Assembly (NCBI RefSeq): GCF_008120935.1
Contig: NZ_RDBO01000077.1
Coordinates: 1,449,661-1,487,247 of the forward strand
Direction: 5' to 3'
DNA length: 37,587 bases
DNA from: Streptomyces sp. sk2.1
GTDB lineage: Bacteria; Actinomycetota; Actinomycetes; Streptomycetales; Streptomycetaceae
Below the pieces are notes generated by a model. The model did no database searches. It was not told the DNA's origin and saw only the letters and a program-made list of their open reading frames with translations. The position numbers and the translations under genes are program-made. This document shows, piece by piece, positions 32,676-37,587 of the stretch (positions are counted from its first letter, which is position 1; every line of letters begins with the position of its first letter).

Positions 32676-33803
32676 ATGTCCGATCTGCGCGATCCCGCTC
32701 CCTACGACGCCCTGCTGCTGCTCTCCTTCGGCGGCCCCGAAGGCCCGGACGACGTGGTCCCGTTCCTGGCGAACGTGACCCGTGGCCGCGGTATCCCCGA
32801 GGAGCGGCTGAAGGAAGTCGGCAAGCACTACTTCCTGTTCGGCGGCGTCAGCCCGATCAACGCCCAGAACCGGGCCCTGCTGGACGCCCTGCGCGAGGAC
32901 TTCGCCGAGCACGGCCTGGACCTGCCGGTGTACTGGGGCAACCGCAACTGGGCGCCGTACCTCACCGACACCCTGCGCGAGATGGTCCGGGACGGGCACC
33001 GCCGCGTCGCCGTCCTCGCCACCAGCGCCTACGCCTCCTACTCCGGCTGCCGGCAGTACCGGGAGAACCTCGCGGAGTCACTGGCCGTCCTGGAGGCCGA
33101 GGGACTGCCCGTGCCGCGGGTCGACAAGCTCCGGCACTACTTCAACCACCCCGGGTTCGTGACCCCCATGGTGGACGGCGTCCTCGCCGCCCTGGCCGAC
33201 CTCCCCGAGGACGTACGGGCCGGGGCGCACCTCGCCTTCACCACGCACTCCATCCCCACCTCCGCCGCCGACACCTCCGGCCCCGCGGACGCGCACGGCG
33301 ACGGCGGCGCCTACGTGGCCGAGCACCTCGACGTCGCCCGGCTGATCGTCGACGCGGTGCGCGAGGAGACCGGCGTCGCGTACCCCTGGAAGCTCGTCTA
33401 CCAGTCGCGCAGCGGCGCCCCGCACATCCCGTGGCTGGAACCCGACATCTGCGACCACCTGGAGGCGCTGCACGCGGACGGCGTGCCCGCCGCGGTGATG
33501 GCCCCCATCGGCTTCGTCTCCGACCACATGGAAGTGCTCTACGACCTCGACACGGAGGCCACCGCGAAGGCGGCCGAGCTGGGCCTGCCGGTGCGCCGGT
33601 CCGCGACCGTGGGCGCCGACCCCCGGTTCGCCGCGGCGGTGCGCGACCTGGTGCTGGAACGGGCCGCCACCGAGCGGGGACGGGCACCGGAGCGCTGCGC
33701 CCTGGGCGCGCTCGGCCCCGGCCACGACCTGTGCCCGGTCGGCTGCTGCCCGGCCAGGGCACCCAAGCCCGCCGCGGCGGGCGCGGACAGCCCCTACGCG
33801 TGA
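32676..33803 (+). CDS. hemH: Ferrochelatase (coproporphyrin ferrochelatase, HemH/CpfC)
   Basis: This 375-residue enzyme inserts Fe(II) into a porphyrin; in actinomycetes the substrate is coproporphyrin III. Visible landmarks are LLLSFGGPEGPDDV at the start, the active-site histidine in TTHSIPTS (about residue 190) and the catalytic glutamate in SDHMEVLYDLD. Cysteines in YSGCRQYREN and in the C-terminal CxVGCCP cluster match the [2Fe-2S] ligand pattern of actinobacterial ferrochelatases. ATG 32676 is supported by the leaderless -10 and the conserved start. It is divergent from the MFS gene and followed by a strong hairpin before the phosphatase gene. Confidence 0.95.
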   Translation: MSDLRDPAPYDALLLLSFGGPEGPDDVVPFLANVTRGRGIPEERLKEVGKHYFLFGGVSPINAQNRALLDALREDFAEHGLDLPVYWGNRNWAPYLTDTLREMVRDGHRRVAVLATSAYASYSGCRQYRENLAESLAVLEAEGLPVPRVDKLRHYFNHPGFVTPMVDGVLAALADLPEDVRAGAHLAFTTHSIPTSAADTSGPADAHGDGGAYVAEHLDVARLIVDAVREETGVAYPWKLVYQSRSGAPHIPWLEPDICDHLEALHADGVPAAVMAPIGFVSDHMEVLYDLDTEATAKAAELGLPVRRSATVGADPRFAAAVRDLVLERAATERGRAPERCALGALGPGHDLCPVGCCPARAPKPAAAGADSPYA

Positions 33804-33811
33804 GTCCGGCC

Positions 33812-33840
33812 GGCGGCGGGGCCCAGGACGCCCCGCCGCC
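33812..33840 (+). terminator. Hairpin between hemH and the phosphatase gene
   Basis: A perfect 11-bp stem GGCGGCGGGGC/GCCCCGCCGCC with a 7-nt loop starts 8 bp after the hemH stop. Confidence 0.65.
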
Positions 33841-33885
33841 CGCCGCACCGAGAGACCGCCGTACGCCCACGACCCCGGGAGCGCC

Positions 33886-34704
33886 GTGACCGACCCGAAC
33901 CCGACCGAACTGCTCGACCTCGCCCTGGAGGCCGCCCGCCGCGCGGGCGCGCTGCTCCGCGACGGCCGCCCGGCCGACCTGGGCGTGGCCGCGACCAAGT
34001 CCAGCCCGATCGACGTCGTCACCGAGATGGACATCGCCGCCGAGAAGCTGATCACCGACTTCCTCACCGGGCACCGCCCGCAGGACGGCCTCCTCGGCGA
34101 GGAAGGGGGCGGCACGGAGGGCAGCAGCGGGGTCCGCTGGGTCGTCGACCCGCTCGACGGCACCGTGAACTACCTGTACGGACTGCCCACCTGGGCCGTC
34201 TCCATCGCCGCCGAACGCGACGGCGAGCGGATCGTGGGCGTGGTGGAGGTCCCGATGCGCCGCGAGACCTACCACGCGGTCCTCGGCGGCGGGGCGTACG
34301 TGCGGGGCGACGCGCACGGCGGGGACACCGCGCTGCGCCACCGCCCCGCGCCGCCGCTCGACCAGGCGCTCGTCTCGACCGGGTTCAACTACGTCGGCCG
34401 CGTCCGCGCCCACCAGGCGGACGTGGCCCAGAGGCTGATCCCGCGGCTGCGCGACATCCGGCGCGGCGGCTCGGCCGCCGTGGACCTCTGCGACGTGGCG
34501 GCGGGCCGGCTCGACGGCTACTACGAGCGCGGCCTGCACCCCTGGGACCTGGCCGCGGGCGACCTCATCGCCCGGGAGGCGGGAGCGCGCACCGGGGGCC
34601 GCCCCGGGCTGCCCGCCGACGGCGACCTGGCGATCGCCGCGTCCCCCGGCGTCTTCGAGCCGCTGCAGGCCCTCCTGGAGGAGTACGGGGCCTGGCACGA
34701 CTGA
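33886..34704 (+). CDS. Inositol monophosphatase family phosphatase
   Basis: This 272-residue Mg-dependent phosphatase belongs to the IMPase/FBPase/HisN superfamily. Metal motifs are present in order: Glu-Glu in LLGEEGG (about 68-70), VVDPLDGTVNYLYGLP (about 86-101) and the second signature HPWDLAAGDLIAREAGA (about 218-234). It may act on inositol-1-phosphate, histidinol phosphate or related sugar phosphates; the sequence alone does not separate these. GTG 33886 has GGGAG upstream. A very stable hairpin after it separates it from the convergent small gene. Confidence 0.9.
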   Translation: MTDPNPTELLDLALEAARRAGALLRDGRPADLGVAATKSSPIDVVTEMDIAAEKLITDFLTGHRPQDGLLGEEGGGTEGSSGVRWVVDPLDGTVNYLYGLPTWAVSIAAERDGERIVGVVEVPMRRETYHAVLGGGAYVRGDAHGGDTALRHRPAPPLDQALVSTGFNYVGRVRAHQADVAQRLIPRLRDIRRGGSAAVDLCDVAAGRLDGYYERGLHPWDLAAGDLIAREAGARTGGRPGLPADGDLAIAASPGVFEPLQALLEEYGAWHD

Positions 34705-34797
34705 GGGCCGTCCCGGAAGCCCGGCCCGGCCGGAGACGCCCGGTCCCGCCCTCCGGGCGGGCGACGCCGCTCACGGAGCACGCCCCGGGCCCCGACA

Positions 34798-34836
34798 CGT
34801 GAGGAGGGCCCCGACGCCGTCGGGGCCCTCCTCACG
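34798..34836. terminator. Very strong bidirectional terminator
   Basis: A perfect 18-bp stem (34798-34815 with 34819-34836, CGTGAGGAGGGCCCCGAC on the left) has a 3-nt loop between the convergent phosphatase and small-protein genes, ending 6 bp from the stop of the latter. Confidence 0.88.
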
Positions 34837-34842
34837 CGCTGC

Positions 34843-35016
34843 TCAGGCGCTCGTGGCGCCGATCTCCACGCCGTGCTCGGCGGCGAGGCGGTGCAGATCG
34901 TCCAGCTCGCTCTGCTCGACGTCCGCGAGGAAGTCGTCGCCCGTCTCGCGGGCTCTCGTGAGGTCGGACTCGGTGGTCCTGATGCGTTGCAGCAGACCTG
35001 CGGTGAAAGCGTCCAT
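34843..35016 (-). CDS. Small conserved-type hypothetical protein (57 aa)
   Basis: This 57-residue soluble, mostly helical acidic protein reads MDAFTAGLLQRIRTTESDL at its start and continues with alternating charged residues (ETGDDFLADVEQSELDDLHRLAAEHG), typical of a two-helix hairpin. I recall similar small proteins near cutR in streptomycetes but know no function. ATG 35016 has a strong GAGGGGG ribosome-binding site; the in-frame ATG 35031 upstream has none. The purine-rich site and the dedicated 18-bp terminator argue that it is real and well expressed. Confidence 0.78.
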   Translation of the reverse strand: MDAFTAGLLQRIRTTESDLTRARETGDDFLADVEQSELDDLHRLAAEHGVEIGATSA

Positions 35017-35376
35017 AATGCGCCCCCTCATCGTGGGTCGGTGGCACGGGGGTGTGCCCGGGTTTCCCTCCGCGCGGAGGCGGTAGGGCGGGTGATCACG
35101 CGCTCTCCGGGGACGGAGTGGCCTGTGGCACGCCACATTCAAGGCGCGATCGCGGGTGTGAATGCGTCCTCCCCGGGCCAAAGCTCAGGGAAACCTCAAC
35201 TGGCCCGAAAATCCGGTGAATTCCCCTGGGGCACGGGCCGGCAGGCGTCGCCTTACCGCCGGTTTATGCGCGTTGCGGGCAGGATGGAGCCGCACGGACC
35301 CGTGCCGATCACAGTCCATGTCGCGGACCGTGTTCGCTTCGAAACTCACTGAGTTTTTCCTAGGAAGGACAGCGCC
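35017..35376. other. Intergenic region between the small gene and the CutR-like gene
   Basis: I see no coding potential in these 360 bp. It must hold the divergent promoters; I could not identify convincing -35/-10 pairs. The only clear structure is the short hairpin plus palindrome at its right end (35342-35366). Confidence 0.5.
35342..35366 (+). promoter_or_regulatory. Hairpin and palindrome over the cutR ribosome-binding site
   Basis: AAACTC-ACT-GAGTTT (35342-35356) forms a small hairpin running into a T-run, immediately followed by the perfect palindrome TTCCTAGGAA (35357-35366), whose right half is part of the AGGAAGGA ribosome-binding site of GTG 35377. It could act as an attenuator or hide the ribosome-binding site; weak evidence. 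Confidence 0.35.
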
Positions 35377-36030
35377 GTGCGCGTACTCGTCGTGGAGGAC
35401 GAGCAGCTGCTCGCCGATGCGGTGGCCACCGGACTGCGCCGGGAGGCCATGGCCGTCGATGTCGTGTACGACGGTGCCGCGGCCCTGGAGCGCATCGAGG
35501 TCAACGACTACGACGTCGTGGTGCTGGACCGGGACCTGCCCCTGGTGCACGGCGACGACGTCTGCCGCCGGGTCGTCGAGCTCGGCATCCCCACCCGGGT
35601 GCTGATGCTCACGGCCTCCGGGGACGTCAGCGACCGGGTCGAGGGCCTGGAGCTGGGGGCCGACGACTACCTGCCCAAGCCGTTCGCCTTCACCGAGCTC
35701 ACCGCCCGGGTCCGGGCCCTGGGCAGGCGTACGACGGTGGCGCTGCCGCCGGTCCTGGAGCGCGCCGGCATCAAGCTCGACCCCAACCGGCGCGAGGTCT
35801 TCCGCAACGACGTGGAGATCCAGCTCGCGCCGAAGGAGTTCGCCGTGCTGGAGGTCCTGATGCGCAGCGAGGGCGCCGTCGTCTCGGCCGAGCAGCTGCT
35901 GGAGAAGGCCTGGGACGAGAACACCGACCCGTTCACCAACGTCGTCCGGGTCACGGTCATGACGCTGCGGCGCAAGCTCGGCGAGCCACCGGTGATCGTC
36001 ACCGTGCCCGGTTCCGGTTACCGGATCTGA
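35377..36030 (+). CDS. cutR: CutR-like OmpR-family response regulator
   Basis: This 217-residue DNA-binding response regulator is very like streptomycete CutR in length and in nearly every stretch I can recall, such as the end TVPGSGYRI. The receiver domain has EDE at 7-9, phospho-acceptor Asp51 in VVVLD and the lysine in YLPKPFAF. The C-terminal winged helix (about 125-217) has LAPKEFAVLEVLMRSEGAVVS and NVVRVTVMTLRRKLG. CutRS affects secretion-related genes and antibiotic production in Streptomyces. GTG 35377 has an AGGAAGGA site. Its usual partner cutS does not follow; instead kdpD begins 200 bp later. So the regulator looks separated from its kinase here, or cutS lies elsewhere. Confidence 0.88.
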   Translation: MRVLVVEDEQLLADAVATGLRREAMAVDVVYDGAAALERIEVNDYDVVVLDRDLPLVHGDDVCRRVVELGIPTRVLMLTASGDVSDRVEGLELGADDYLPKPFAFTELTARVRALGRRTTVALPPVLERAGIKLDPNRREVFRNDVEIQLAPKEFAVLEVLMRSEGAVVSAEQLLEKAWDENTDPFTNVVRVTVMTLRRKLGEPPVIVTVPGSGYRI

Positions 36031-36181
36031 TCGGCCGTGCCCCCGGCCGGGGCGGGGGAGGGCCGCCCGCGACGCGGCGGGACGGTCCCGACACGCGGTC
36101 CGGGGCGTCAGAATCCTGTCAATTCGGTCCCCGGCCCCACCCCTGTGTCCCCTTCGCCGGGAGTCCTCGGGGTAGCGTCGA

Positions 36182-36209
36182 AGCGACTGCCGGATCGGAC
36201 GCAGTCGCT
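36182..36209. promoter_or_regulatory. Inverted repeat in the kdpD leader
   Basis: AGCGACTGC (36182-36190) and GCAGTCGCT (36201-36209) are perfect 9-bp inverted arms with a 10-nt centre, ending 21 bp before ATG 36231. It could be an operator or leader hairpin. A TAGCGT hexamer lies just upstream (36173-36178). Confidence 0.45.
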
Positions 36210-36230
36210 CGCGCAGAAGACAATGGGGCC

Positions 36231-37587
36231 ATGGGACGCGGCAAGCTTCGGATCTACCTGGGTGCGGCACCCGGCGTCGGCAAGACGTACGCGATGCTCT
36301 CCGAGGCCCATCGACGGGTGGAACGGGGCACGGACTGCGTCGTCGCCTTCGTGGAGCACCACGACCGGCCGCGCACCGAGGTCATGCTGCACGGCCTGGA
36401 GCAGATCCGGCGGCGCGAGATCGAGTACCGCTCCACCGTCTTCACCGAGATGGACGTCGACGCCGTCCTGGAACGCGCCCCGGCCGTCGCCCTGGTGGAC
36501 GAACTGGCGCACACCAATGTGCCGGGCTCCCGCAACGCCAAACGCTGGCAGGACGTCGAGGAGCTCCTCCAGGCCGGCATCGACGTGATCTCCACGGTCA
36601 ACATCCAGCACCTGGAGTCGCTCGGCGACGTCGTCGAGTCGATAACCGGCGTACGGCAGCGCGAGACCGTCCCCGACGAGGTCGTCCGCAGGGCCGACCA
36701 GCTGGAACTCGTCGACATGTCGCCCCAGGCACTGCGCCGCCGCATGGCCCACGGCAACATCTACAAGCCGGACCGGATCGACGCCTCCCTGTCCAACTAC
36801 TTCCGCCCCGGCAACCTCACCGCCCTGCGCGAGCTGGCCCTGCTCTGGGTCGCCGACCGGGTCGACGAGTACCTCCAGCAGTACCGCGGCGAGCACAACA
36901 TCCGCACCACCTGGCAGGCCCGCGAGCGCATAGTCGTCGGCCTGACCGGCGGCCCCGAGGGCCGCACGCTCATCCGCCGCGCCTCCCGGATGGCGGCCAA
37001 GGGCTCGGGCAGCGAGATCCTCGCCGTCTACATCGCCCGCAGCGACGGACTGACCTCGGCCTCGCCCAAGGAGCTCACCGTCCAGCGCACCCTCGTGGAG
37101 GACCTCGGCGGCAGCTTCCACCACGTCATCGGCGACGACATACCGTCGGCGCTCCTGGAATTCGCGCGCGGGGTGAACGCCACGCAGATCGTCCTGGGCT
37201 CCAGTCGCCGCAAGGCGTGGCAGTACGTCTTCGGACCGGGCGTGGGCGCCACCGTGGCCCGCGAGTCCGGACCCGACCTCGACGTCCACATCGTCACCCA
37301 CGAGGAGGCCGCCAAGGGGCGCGGCCTGCCCATCGCCCGCGGGGCCCGGCTCGGCCGGGCCCGGATCATCTGGGGCTGGCTGGTCGGCGTGGGCGGCCCG
37401 GCCCTCCTCACACTGCTCCTGGCCGGTCTGGACAGCGGCCCCGGGCTCGCCAACGACGTCCTGCTCTTCCTCTTCCTGACCGTGGGCGCCGCACTGATCG
37501 GCGGACTGCTGCCCGCCCTCGCGTCGGCCGCCGTGGGCTCGATGCTGCTGAACTACTGGTTCACCCCGCCCACCCACACCCTGACCG
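36231..37587 (+). CDS. kdpD: KdpD, potassium/turgor sensor kinase (5' part, runs off the window)
   Basis: The first 452 codons encode the N-terminal half of KdpD, the kinase that controls the high-affinity KdpFABC potassium pump. The KdpD domain (about 1-210) has the P-loop GAAPGVGKT at 11-19 and Walker B-like ALVDELAHTNVPGS. The USP-like domain (about 235-365) has VVGLTGGPEG and IVLGSSRRKAWQYVFGPGVG. The DUF4118 membrane helices begin near 380, and the sequence ends in the LLNYWFTPP loop, so the HisKA and ATPase parts lie beyond the edge. ATG 36231 is the first conserved start; there is no good ribosome-binding site, and GACAAT lies 6 nt before it. It follows the CutR-like gene at 200 bp on the same strand. 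Confidence 0.93.
   Translation, partial: MGRGKLRIYLGAAPGVGKTYAMLSEAHRRVERGTDCVVAFVEHHDRPRTEVMLHGLEQIRRREIEYRSTVFTEMDVDAVLERAPAVALVDELAHTNVPGSRNAKRWQDVEELLQAGIDVISTVNIQHLESLGDVVESITGVRQRETVPDEVVRRADQLELVDMSPQALRRRMAHGNIYKPDRIDASLSNYFRPGNLTALRELALLWVADRVDEYLQQYRGEHNIRTTWQARERIVVGLTGGPEGRTLIRRASRMAAKGSGSEILAVYIARSDGLTSASPKELTVQRTLVEDLGGSFHHVIGDDIPSALLEFARGVNATQIVLGSSRRKAWQYVFGPGVGATVARESGPDLDVHIVTHEEAAKGRGLPIARGARLGRARIIWGWLVGVGGPALLTLLLAGLDSGPGLANDVLLFLFLTVGAALIGGLLPALASAAVGSMLLNYWFTPPTHTLT

Noticed and set aside
36037..36588. 183-codon plus-strand frame before and within kdpD, considered as a cutS remnant
   Set aside because: The translation shows no kinase motifs; its 3' half is kdpD read in another frame.

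Overview
The window is chromosomal DNA from a Streptomyces or a very close actinomycete. The evidence is uniformly GC-rich coding sequence with GC-biased third positions, frequent GTG/TTG starts and 4-nt start/stop overlaps. Hallmark genes are SepH, an actinobacterial-type HPr, a CutR-like regulator, an N-terminal-GNAT PatA-like protein and a ferrochelatase with added cysteines. From memory the gene order resembles the S. coelicolor region with the parC-like gene, ptsH, sepH and cutR, but no alignment was possible. I see no rRNA, tRNA, CRISPR array, phage or insertion sequence. I annotate 31 protein genes; the last one runs off the right edge.

Left part (1-10.4 kb), signalling and carboxylate metabolism. 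A NarL-type two-component pair is followed by a DUF485-ActP acetate/cation symporter pair. Convergent to these is a CitA/DcuS-DctR-type two-component system, the class that normally senses citrate or C4-dicarboxylates. Two divergent citrate synthase genes follow. One encodes an N-terminal helix-turn-helix fused to a citrate synthase domain; the other is a plain citrate synthase followed by a CobW-family metal chaperone. The AT-rich gap between them holds eight ATTGA/TCAAT half-sites arranged as palindromes. This looks like a local acetate/citrate sensing and metabolism module and is the best candidate for an undescribed regulatory system.

Middle part (10.4-18.7 kb), housekeeping and cell wall. 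It holds the topoisomerase subunit A (ParC-like), a two-gene M16 peptidase operon with one zinc-binding and one non-catalytic subunit, and a secreted coiled-coil M23 peptidase preceded by a promoter and a c-di-AMP (ydaO-type) riboswitch. A GntR/FCD regulator has inverted repeats in its own promoter region. HPr (ptsH) carries a DasR-type dre site upstream and a strong terminator downstream.

Right part (18.8-37.6 kb). A PatA-like acyltransferase, DUF5998, alkaline-phosphatase-family, thymidine kinase and PaaX-like run of genes reads left to right. Then come a VOC protein, a rhodanese sulfurtransferase, the cell-division protein SepH, a Ser/Thr/Pro/Gly-rich membrane protein, an aldonolactone-oxidase-like flavoprotein overlapping an MFS transporter, ferrochelatase, an inositol-monophosphatase-family enzyme and a 57-residue small protein. 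The window ends with a CutR-like response regulator followed directly by KdpD, with no cutS between them.

Several genes (HTH-citrate synthase, patA-like, DUF5998, paaX-like, hemH) have a TANNNT or CANNNT hexamer 6-7 nt before the start codon and no Shine-Dalgarno sequence, suggesting leaderless transcripts. Strong hairpins separate most convergent gene pairs.
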